Assembly: GCF_002160515.1 (NCBI RefSeq)
Contig: NZ_NFKS01000002.1
Span: 116,808 to 180,807, forward strand
DNA: 64,000 nt
Direction of reading: 5' to 3'
Source of the DNA: Anaeromassilibacillus sp. An172
GTDB lineage: Bacteria; Bacillota; Clostridia; Oscillospirales; Acutalibacteraceae
Made by a program: the position numbers and the translations under genes. Numbering within the stretch: the first letter of the stretch is position 1; every line of letters begins with the position of its first letter. The notes under the pieces are model-generated. The model did no database searches. It had not been told where the DNA came from and saw only the letters and a program-made list of their open reading frames with translations. Below are positions 58,134 through 64,000 of the stretch, piece by piece.

Positions 58134-59240
58134 ATGATAGAAGTAAAAGGAAAATATAATACAGCAAAAGTTTTTACAGATAAACTGGAAATCTCTGCGG
58201 AAGGTCAGCTTAAAGCTGTATGTGATATGGAGATTTTCAGCGACAGCAAAATAAGAATTATGCCGGACGTACATGCGGGAAAAGGCTGTACCATAGGCAC
58301 AACCATGACAATAGAAAATTTTGTTGTTCCAAATATGGTTGGTGTAGATATCGGATGCGGAATGCTGACTGTTAAGCTTAAAGAAAAGAGAATAGAGCTT
58401 CCTAAGCTTGACAGTCTTATAAAAAAAGAAATACCCAGCGGAAAAAGTGTCAGAGCAACTCCCCACAGCGGACATGAGCTTGTTGATATAACAGAGCTTA
58501 AATGCCTTGAAAAAATAGGGGACAAAAGGGCAAGAGAAAGCATAGGAACTCTGGGAGGTGGCAACCATTTTATTGAAGTTGATAAAGAGGGCGATGACCT
58601 TTATCTCGTTATCCACACAGGAAGCCGCAATTTAGGCCTTAGAGTTGCTGAATTCTATCAGGAAAAGGCATTCGAGTCCCTTGGGGGAAGAAATCAAAGT
58701 GATATTCCCTATGAGCTTGCTTATCTTTCAGGCTGGGATATGGAAAATTATCTCCATGATATGGAAATAATGCAGAGATATGCTCAGGTTAACAGAAGAA
58801 TAATAAAAGAGATTATTTTAAAGGGAATGAAGCTTCACGAGGAGGGAAGCTTTTCAACTGTTCACAACTATATAGATATTGAAAATATGGTTTTGCGAAA
58901 GGGAGCGGTTTCCTCACAAAGGGGAGAGAAGCTTTTAATTCCAATGAATATGCGTGACGGAAGCCTTATCTGTACGGGACTGGGAAACAGCGATTGGAAC
59001 TGTTCAGCTCCACACGGTGCAGGCAGAATTATGAGCCGCAAGGAAGTAGCGGACAATTTTACACTTTCCCAGTTTAAGAAATCCATGGACGGAATATTTA
59101 CCTCATGTATTTCAAGGGAAACTTTGGACGAAGCGCCTTTTGTATATAAACCTATGGATGAAATTCTTAAAAACATAGGTGATACGGTGACAGTTGATAA
59201 AATAATAAAGCCAATATATAATTTTAAAGCCAGCGAATAA
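58134..59240 (+). CDS. rtcB: RtcB-family RNA ligase
   Basis: 368 residues, a short RtcB. Conserved parts are MPDVHAGKGCTIGTTM, GVDIGCGM (metal Cys), GTLGGGNHFIEV, HTGSRNLG and SAPHGAGRIMSR, whose His is the one guanylylated in characterised RtcB enzymes. RtcB joins 2',3'-cyclic phosphate or 3'-phosphate to 5'-OH RNA ends using GTP and Mn. AAAGAGG precedes the ATG. Operon with the 2H protein; the MazF toxin earlier in the window makes the kind of cleavage that leaves such ends. Confidence 0.93.
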   Translation: MIEVKGKYNTAKVFTDKLEISAEGQLKAVCDMEIFSDSKIRIMPDVHAGKGCTIGTTMTIENFVVPNMVGVDIGCGMLTVKLKEKRIELPKLDSLIKKEIPSGKSVRATPHSGHELVDITELKCLEKIGDKRARESIGTLGGGNHFIEVDKEGDDLYLVIHTGSRNLGLRVAEFYQEKAFESLGGRNQSDIPYELAYLSGWDMENYLHDMEIMQRYAQVNRRIIKEIILKGMKLHEEGSFSTVHNYIDIENMVLRKGAVSSQRGEKLLIPMNMRDGSLICTGLGNSDWNCSAPHGAGRIMSRKEVADNFTLSQFKKSMDGIFTSCISRETLDEAPFVYKPMDEILKNIGDTVTVDKIIKPIYNFKASE

Positions 59241-59246
59241 TAAAAG

Positions 59247-59284
59247 AACACCGCCTTAGTTTTGAAACCGAGGCGGTGTTTTTG
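59247..59284. terminator. Bidirectional terminator after rtcB
   Basis: A 10-bp perfect outer stem (59247-59256 with 59271-59280) with additional inner pairs and a T-run; it separates rtcB from agrC. Confidence 0.85.
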
Positions 59285-60583
59285 TTAGATTATTTTTAAT
59301 ACAACGCTGAATTTGAATACCATTTTTTCCTTATCGAAATTGTAATCAATATTTCCGTCGTATTCCTTTGCAATTCGCTGAATACTTTTAATTCCAAAAC
59401 CGTGAAAAGCTTTGTTTTCTTTAGTGGTGACAAGCTTTCCATTTTTGATTTTCGGTTCGCAGGAACTGGAGTTTTCCATGTTTATTACAATGAAATTTGT
59501 GTTAATAGGTTTTATTGTGAACTCAATATTTTTCTTATCAGATTTTTCTGCGGCAGTTACGGCATTATCAAGCATATTGTCAAGGACAGCCGTAAGATTG
59601 TTGTCGCTTATAAATGAAAAATCTATATTCCTTATGTCACAGTAAAAGGAGATTTGTTTTTCGTCGCATAGGGCGGCGTATCTGTTTATTATTGCGTTTA
59701 CAAGCTTGTTGTCGCTGTATTTCTTTATTCTCTTTATCTGATATGATTGATAGAGATTGTCTATATAGTTGTTTATAGCTGTGAAATCCTTTTCTGCGGA
59801 AAGCTCCTTAATAGACAAAAGATGACGTTTTATATCATGAATGAGAATATTTGAGTTTTCGTACTGCTCTTGAAGAATAGCATAGTATTCGGTGTCAATT
59901 TCTGATTTTTGTTTTTGCAGCTGTAAATCCATATTTTCTTTTTGGGTTTTTATAGTCTGCTCGTGAATCCAGAATACTACGATATTTGAATACAAAAGCA
60001 ACACAGCGGATATACTGAACAGCCTGTACACATTATCCTCAGCAGGATATTTTTCAGTTACGTATACTATTCCAAGAAGCAAAATAATTGAAGCTAAAGG
60101 AAGCAGAAACAGCAGATAGGATTTGGAAACCCTAAAGGATTTCCCGTCTTCTTTTGAGGAAAGCTTCAATATTATAAATGAAACAAAGAAGTAAAAAAGC
60201 TTTGTACATATGCTTTGAAGCAGTAAAACCGTGCTGTTTGTGGTATGCGCCGTCACATCAATACTGAAAACAAGCCGGAATACATATAGAATACACAATT
60301 CGGTTACAAGCATTATGGAAGCCAAAAGAATTGAGTTAAGAGCGCTCTGCAATGCATCGGCATCAAAGCAGATAAAACAAAATAAAAAGTTACACAGCAG
60401 AAAGGCTGAAAGGTTAAGGTTTGGAATACCTATGTAGCTTACTGCATATTGTATTAAAAAAGAAAGACTGTAAACAATAAAGCACTTTTTATATGAAAGC
60501 TTCCTTTCAAATTTGCGGTCAAAATAAATGAAAGAAATTAAAGTTTCAAAAAGATAGGCAAAAAAGTAGCAGGCAGTTGTCAT
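59285..60583 (-). CDS. agrC: AgrC-like sensor histidine kinase
   Basis: 432 residues. The N-terminal 210 residues have six or seven membrane segments, the expected autoinducer sensor. The kinase part has a phosphorylated His249 in NILIHDIKRHLLSI, an N box (LTAVLDNMLDNAVTAAEKS) and a GHKL ATPase with G box HGFGIKSIQRIAKEYDG. It overlaps agrA by 4 nt. Reads the cyclic peptide made by the divergent agrD/agrB pair and phosphorylates AgrA. Confidence 0.92.
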   Translation of the reverse strand: MTTACYFFAYLFETLISFIYFDRKFERKLSYKKCFIVYSLSFLIQYAVSYIGIPNLNLSAFLLCNFLFCFICFDADALQSALNSILLASIMLVTELCILYVFRLVFSIDVTAHTTNSTVLLLQSICTKLFYFFVSFIILKLSSKEDGKSFRVSKSYLLFLLPLASIILLLGIVYVTEKYPAEDNVYRLFSISAVLLLYSNIVVFWIHEQTIKTQKENMDLQLQKQKSEIDTEYYAILQEQYENSNILIHDIKRHLLSIKELSAEKDFTAINNYIDNLYQSYQIKRIKKYSDNKLVNAIINRYAALCDEKQISFYCDIRNIDFSFISDNNLTAVLDNMLDNAVTAAEKSDKKNIEFTIKPINTNFIVINMENSSSCEPKIKNGKLVTTKENKAFHGFGIKSIQRIAKEYDGNIDYNFDKEKMVFKFSVVLKII

Positions 60584-61299
60584 TTAATCCCCCCTGCAAA
60601 TGCGAAGAATTTATTTTTAAAATCAGTGTATTTTCGCTGAGAAACACACTGGATTTCCACTAAATCACTGCCGCATTGAAAAGTGGCGGAGTGTTTATTG
60701 AAATTTACCACGTTCTGTAGATTTACAAGAAAGCTCTTATGGGAGAAAACAAAGCAGTTGGGCTGATTTATTATTTCGTCCCACTCGATTGGCTTTTTGT
60801 TTGTGTCGAATTTCCGTTGCTTTGTGACCACAACAGAGCCGTGTTTTTGATTTTCTATGTACAAAATATCCTTTGTTTTAACGGTGTAAACGCTGTCGCT
60901 GTTTTGTATTATGATTTGTTTGCTGATTTCTTTGTTGGCTTCTATTGCCTCAAGAAAATTTCGGTTAAATCTTTCAATATCTATAGGCTTTGAAAGATAA
61001 CGAAAAACCTGAATTTTCATAGCGCTGTCGAGATAATTAGAAAATGAAGTGAGAACTATAATAAGAACATCCGGATTTGCAGATTTTAGTTTTTCAGAAA
61101 CCTCAAGACCGCTTATTCCCGGCATTTCGATATCAACAATGGCAATGTCGTAATAGGAATTTTCGCCCGTGACAAATTCACCGCTGTTCCTGACAGTTAT
61201 TTCAAATTTACAGCGGTATTTATTTTTTATTTCATTTATGAGCTTTTGAACTTTATTGGTAATATTTACATCGTCGTCGCAAATCAAAACTTTCAGCAT
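60580..61299 (-). CDS. agrA: AgrA-like response regulator with LytTR domain
   Basis: 239 residues from minus-strand ATG 61299 with CAGGAGTG upstream; a longer frame to 61350 runs through the promoter. Receiver domain: acidic pocket CDDD, phosphoryl Asp56 in IVDIEMPG, Thr in VLTSFSN and Lys in YLSKPID. C-terminal LytTR domain (TKDILYIENQKHGSVVVTK, CFVFSHKSFLVNLQNVVNF) binds DNA repeats. It should activate the agrDB promoter through the direct repeats at 61401-61431. Confidence 0.92.
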   Translation of the reverse strand: MLKVLICDDDVNITNKVQKLINEIKNKYRCKFEITVRNSGEFVTGENSYYDIAIVDIEMPGISGLEVSEKLKSANPDVLIIVLTSFSNYLDSAMKIQVFRYLSKPIDIERFNRNFLEAIEANKEISKQIIIQNSDSVYTVKTKDILYIENQKHGSVVVTKQRKFDTNKKPIEWDEIINQPNCFVFSHKSFLVNLQNVVNFNKHSATFQCGSDLVEIQCVSQRKYTDFKNKFFAFAGGIK

Positions 61300-61318
61300 A
61301 GAATCACTCCTGATGTAT

Positions 61319-61347
61319 ATTATACAATAAAAAACACATATTGTCAT
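61319..61347 (-). promoter_or_regulatory. Promoter of agrA-agrC
   Basis: Minus strand ATGACA (61347-61342), 17-bp spacer, TATAAT (61324-61319). The transcript would begin about a dozen bases before the ribosome-binding site. Confidence 0.65.
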
Positions 61348-61400
61348 CACGGATTTTTTGATTATATATTTTACAAAAATATGGAACGAAATATATTTGA

Positions 61401-61469
61401 TATCGTTTTTGCCGGATTTAATATCGTTTTTACCAATAATAACAAAAGTAAAGGAATTTGTGTTAAAAT
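61401..61469 (+). promoter_or_regulatory. LytTR direct repeats and -10 box of the agrDB promoter
   Basis: TATCGTTTTT occurs twice, at 61401-61410 and 61422-61431, exactly 21 bp apart, the two-turn spacing expected for LytTR (AgrA) binding. A TAAAAT (-10) lies at 61464-61469 with a poor -35, as expected for an activated promoter. Confidence 0.75.
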
Positions 61470-61540
61470 AAACCTAACAGTTAAGGCTCTTTGTTTAGAG
61501 CTTAGAGATTATTTAATTTTTACAGAAAAGAGGAATACAT

Positions 61541-61687
61541 ATGAATAATGTTAAAAACAGAATAGCAAAATTGTTTGTTGGATTTATGACACTCACTTTG
61601 TTCTTTTTGGCAAACTCAACCAGCTGCTACTATATTCACCAGCCGGAAGAGCCAGAAGAGATAAATGACTTCAAATGGATAAAGTGA
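61541..61687 (+). CDS. agrD: AgrD-type cyclic autoinducer precursor peptide
   Basis: 48 residues, missed by usual length limits. AAAAGAGGAA precedes the ATG. An amphipathic N-terminal segment (IAKLFVGFMTLTLFFLA) is followed by the signal core with Cys29 in NSTSCYYIHQPEEPEE and an acidic C-terminal recognition tail. By analogy the Cys side chain closes a thiolactone on the fifth residue (CYYIH), with QPEEPEE removed. The stop overlaps the agrB start by 13 nt. Divergent agrAC with AgrA sites confirms the context. Confidence 0.88.
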   Translation: MNNVKNRIAKLFVGFMTLTLFFLANSTSCYYIHQPEEPEEINDFKWIK

Positions 61688-62274
61688 TAGACAGTTTTTC
61701 CGAAAGGATAATAAACTATTTTGTAAGCCGTGATCTGATAAAAGATGATAAAAAGCGACTGTATCAGTACAGCATGACAAATATTGTTCAGTCATCCATA
61801 TGCATCATAGGCACTTTGCTTATCGGACTTTGCATGGGAATGTTTTTTGAAAACCTGATTTTTTTCTTGGTTTTTAAGATACTGCGAAAATATTCCGGCG
61901 GACTTCATGCGGGCAAGTATATTTATTGTCTGTTGTTTTCGCTGTCGGCAAATGTTGTGTTTATGTTGATAATAAAATATCTTCAGAGTTTTGATTCAGT
62001 TGTAATAGTTTTGGCTTTTGAATTGCTTTCTCTTTTGTCGGCGGCACTTTTTGCACCGTTGGAGAACAAAAATAAAAGGATTAACGGAAAAGAAGCAATG
62101 ATATATAAAATTATGGCTATTGCAATTTCTTTTTCACTTATTGTAGTATCATATATTCTTGTGTATTACAGCAATCCTTTTTCTGTACCTATAGGCATGG
62201 CAATGCTGTTTAACGGAATTTTGCTTGTTGTAGGAAAGCTCTCAATGTATGCGAAGAGTAAAAAGTTTCAATAA
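61675..62274 (+). CDS. agrB: AgrB-like peptide processing protease
   Basis: 199 residues, about five membrane helices. The catalytic pair of the AgrB Cys protease is present: His78 and Cys85 in RKYSGGLHAGKYIYC. It cleaves the AgrD C-terminal tail and helps cyclise and export the peptide. It begins inside agrD, so precursor and processor are translated together. Gene order is D-B with C-A on the other strand, unlike the B-D-C-A order of Staphylococcus aureus. Confidence 0.92.
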   Translation: MDKVIDSFSERIINYFVSRDLIKDDKKRLYQYSMTNIVQSSICIIGTLLIGLCMGMFFENLIFFLVFKILRKYSGGLHAGKYIYCLLFSLSANVVFMLIIKYLQSFDSVVIVLAFELLSLLSAALFAPLENKNKRINGKEAMIYKIMAIAISFSLIVVSYILVYYSNPFSVPIGMAMLFNGILLVVGKLSMYAKSKKFQ

Positions 62275-62620
62275 TTGGTTTAAGCTGTGCTTTGTAAAAC
62301 CTTTGCGTGTTTCCCAAAAAATTAACATTGATAATCTCTTATTACGCTTAAATATAGCGATAGTATGTCTTATTCATCACACGGTAGACCTTGGAAGAAC
62401 TTCTTCTAAGGTCTATTGGCTTTTTAAGGGTTAATTTAACTTTGTAAAAGAAAAAAGTATTGCTTAAAATAAAATTAAATAAAAGAAAATTGAAAATCTT
62501 AATAATTTCTTAATAAAAATATATTTCATTGACACGACAATTTATATATGTTAGTATAATATAAAGCATGAAAATGTAATTGTTCGGATGATAAAACACG
62601 GCGATTTTGAGGAGTAAGTC
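62275..62620. other. Intergenic region after agrB
   Basis: Holds the agrB terminator at 62385-62422 and an AT-rich upstream region of the DUF6560-like gene, with TTGACA (62529) and TATAAT (62555) spaced 20 bp, too wide for a confident promoter. No gene seen. Confidence 0.5.
62385..62422 (+). terminator. Terminator after agrB
   Basis: Arms TAGACCTT (62385-62392) and AAGGTCTA (62408-62415), with GAAGA/TCTTC pairing inside, then TTGGCTTTTTAA. Confidence 0.7.
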
Positions 62621-63169
62621 ATGTATTTGTGGGTAGTTACAGCGGCAGTTTTATTACCGCCTTTAATTATGGGAATATTTGCGGTTTTGCAAAAAATTAA
62701 AAGGGACAAGGACATTGATATGAAAGATGAGGATTTTATCGTTGAGATATCTGATTCAGTAATATCAATAGGTGTGATGATGGATTTGGCATCGGCAGGA
62801 ATTATGGTTGGATTTACAATATTCACAGAAAATTTGCCGCCATTGATTTTTTATGCTGTTTTTGGACTGCTGTTCTGGATTGGAAGTTTTTTGATTTACA
62901 GAACGCTGACATTTAAAGTGATAGTTAAAGATAAAAAAATCGCTGTGTACTCTTCTTTTGGCAAAACATATTATTTATCTTTTTCAGATTTGGACTCAGC
63001 TGCCCGTCAATATAAACCCGGAAAAACCGGATATGAAAAGATTAGGGTAAAAACTGCATCCGGTAAATCCTTTACAGTAAAAAGCCGAGAGATATGCTAT
63101 AAATATTTTAAAGAAAGAATAAAATCAGAGATTCCAAAAGAAAACCTCATAGGGTTTGGTGGGGAGTAA
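62621..63169 (+). CDS. DUF6560-like membrane protein
   Basis: 182 residues with TGAGGAG before the ATG. An N-terminal membrane helix (VVTAAVLLPPLIMGIFAVL), a short cytoplasmic loop, two further hydrophobic segments around residues 50-95 and a C-terminal beta-rich domain (LTFKVIVKDKKIAVYSSFGKTYYLSFSDL) resembling a PH-like domain. It matches the style of the uncharacterised DUF6560 family; assignment is tentative. It follows the agr locus but has its own region of transcription. Confidence 0.65.
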   Translation: MYLWVVTAAVLLPPLIMGIFAVLQKIKRDKDIDMKDEDFIVEISDSVISIGVMMDLASAGIMVGFTIFTENLPPLIFYAVFGLLFWIGSFLIYRTLTFKVIVKDKKIAVYSSFGKTYYLSFSDLDSAARQYKPGKTGYEKIRVKTASGKSFTVKSREICYKYFKERIKSEIPKENLIGFGGE

Positions 63170-63181
63170 TTGAAAAAATAA

Positions 63182-63343
63182 ATGCTGAATAGGGCAGAAC
63201 CCGTTGTGAAGGAACTACTAGATATGGGGTGCTTGCAAGTAGTGGTAATATTTATTCCTAAAGGAAGCCATATAGATTCCACACGAAACCCTGAACACTA
63301 CGATAGAACATATCAGTATTTAAAAGGTTTTGGTTTGGAGTAA
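63182..63343 (+). CDS. Possible 53-aa gene remnant
   Basis: ATG 63182 to TAA 63343 encodes 53 residues with protein-like content (PVVKELLDMGCLQVVVIFIPKGSHIDS, then PEHYDRTYQYLKGFGLE). No close ribosome-binding site; the GGGGAG of the preceding gene end is 16 nt away. It reads like the C-terminal end of a larger protein rather than a stand-alone one. Family unknown. Confidence 0.35.
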   Translation: MLNRAEPVVKELLDMGCLQVVVIFIPKGSHIDSTRNPEHYDRTYQYLKGFGLE

Positions 63344-63370
63344 ATTTAAAAGATTATCTTGTAACAAAAT

Positions 63371-63498
63371 AATAGACCCTATGAACTTCATAGGGTCTAT
63401 TTGTCTATTTAGGTATTTAACAGCGGCTCATATATAATACAATAAAACTGTTATTTTATTGCCATTTTAGAGTCCGTAAACCACCAAAGTAGGAGGGG
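63371..63498. repeat. Direct repeat copy A (about 130 bp)
   Basis: This 128-bp block recurs at 63762-63892. It begins with a strong hairpin (63371-63384 with 63388-63401) that could terminate transcription, continues with an A+T-rich section and ends in GTAAACCACCAAAGTAGGAGGGG. Confidence 0.85.
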
Positions 63499-63761
63499 AA
63501 AGGGCAAACTTTTTTTTAAAAATGGGTTTGTACCTTAACAGAGAAATTGTTAAGGGATAACCTAATTTTTTAAAATTTTTTTACCCCAACACCCAAAATC
63601 ATACTTCACAAGATATTGATATTCCGCTGTTGTCACTCAATTCTACTCATCATACACATCAAACGACAAAAAGCGGAGCGCAAAAAAATATGTGCTGATA
63701 TAATTCTGAAAAAGAAAAATAATAGCACATATTATTGAAAAATCAATATATACACATAGAG
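63499..63761. other. AT-rich spacer between the two repeats
   Basis: No ORF with support. Contains a hairpin TATGTGCT/AGCACATA near 63691-63730. Nothing else recognised. Confidence 0.4.
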
Positions 63762-63892
63762 AATAGACCTTATGAGGAAGCTCATAGGGTCTATTTGTCT
63801 GTATAGGTATTTAACAGCGGCTCATTTATAATACAATAAAACTGTGATTTTATTGTTATTTCAGAGCCCGTAAACCACCAAAGTAGGAGGGG
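63762..63892. repeat. Direct repeat copy B (about 131 bp)
   Basis: It matches copy A apart from a 3-nt longer hairpin loop and scattered substitutions, with the same order of hairpin, A+T-rich tract and GTAAACCACCAAAGTAGGAGGGG end. The copies are 391 bp apart. Confidence 0.85.
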
Positions 63893-63991
63893 TGTACTCG
63901 CCGGAGTATAATTTAGTCGGGAAGAAATTGACCCACGCCTTAAAATCGGCTATCCTTTAAGTGTGTCGAATACTTGAAGGGAGATGGCCAA

Positions 63992-64000
63992 ATGATAAGG
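63992..64000 (+). CDS. Start of a gene cut by the window edge
   Basis: ATG 63992 has GAAGGGAG 8 nt upstream and reads Met-Ile-Arg before the window ends. Too short to name. Confidence 0.35.

Noticed and set aside
61381..61540. Second reading frame (61246-61548) through the agr intergenic region
   Set aside because: It crosses the agrA start, the promoters and the LytTR repeats and has no ribosome-binding site.
62529..62560. Sigma-A promoter for the DUF6560-like gene
   Set aside because: TTGACA and TATAAT are both perfect but 20 bp apart, which is too wide for normal function.
1..64000. CRISPR arrays, rRNA genes and insertion sequences with DDE transposases
   Set aside because: No regularly spaced short repeats, no rRNA-like segments and no DDE-type transposase were seen.

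Overview
The window looks like chromosome of a spore-forming, Gram-positive anaerobe of class Clostridia, probably near Oscillospiraceae/Ruminococcaceae. Supporting signs are adjacent SipL-like and SpoIVA genes, a SpoIIM-like protein, the Firmicute order rplU-prp-rpmA-obgE-mrnC with a Prp-cleavable L27, a YfmF/YfmH pair, Na+-pumping decarboxylase subunits, an Agr quorum-sensing locus and AT-rich, terminator-dense intergenic DNA. The taxonomic call is inference from gene content.

Left part (1-9052): accessory DNA. A truncated AraC-type regulator and a small XRE repressor precede a visibly more GC-rich block. That block holds a sigma-factor-like gene behind a long structured leader, a possible structured RNA region, an unknown gene, a MazF/PemK toxin, a 53-aa ORF, three consecutive tyrosine recombinases and a TnpC/DUF6262-like accessory protein (a Tn554-like or recombinase-trio module). 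At about 9053 the element abuts a flavodoxin gene that has lost its 5' end.

Core part (9053-52600): cupin and alpha/beta-hydrolase genes; a tRNA-editing protein and an FAD oxidoreductase, the latter behind a purine-type riboswitch; yfmF-yfmH-lgt-folD-comEC; L21-Prp-L27; obgE-mrnC; YitT; a BlaI-type repressor; a HAD phosphatase and alanine/glycine symporter separated by a terminator-like hairpin; tandem SGNH hydrolases with a DUF4358 lipoprotein; DUF1846; NhaC; sipL-spoIVA; oadG-oadB; a Wzz/BY-kinase pair; an aminotransferase; secD-secF; a DUF5685/J-domain pair; a secreted lysozyme-like protein with SH3 and Ig-like domains; proC; membrane proteins; tRNA-Leu(GAG).

Right part (52600-64000): flavodoxin and ZIP transporter behind paired palindromes; metY-iscS-iscU on the minus strand from one promoter; a 2H phosphoesterase-RtcB pair (probable RNA repair operon); and a complete Agr locus, with agrD-agrB divergent from agrA-agrC and two LytTR-type direct repeats between them. 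The window ends with a DUF6560-like protein, a possible gene remnant and two copies of a roughly 130-bp direct repeat.

The most unusual signals are the layered leader of the sigma-like gene, the purine-class riboswitch before an oxidoreductase gene, the hairpin holding the ribosome-binding site of the symporter, the agr locus with its small precursor peptide, and the RtcB/2H pair.
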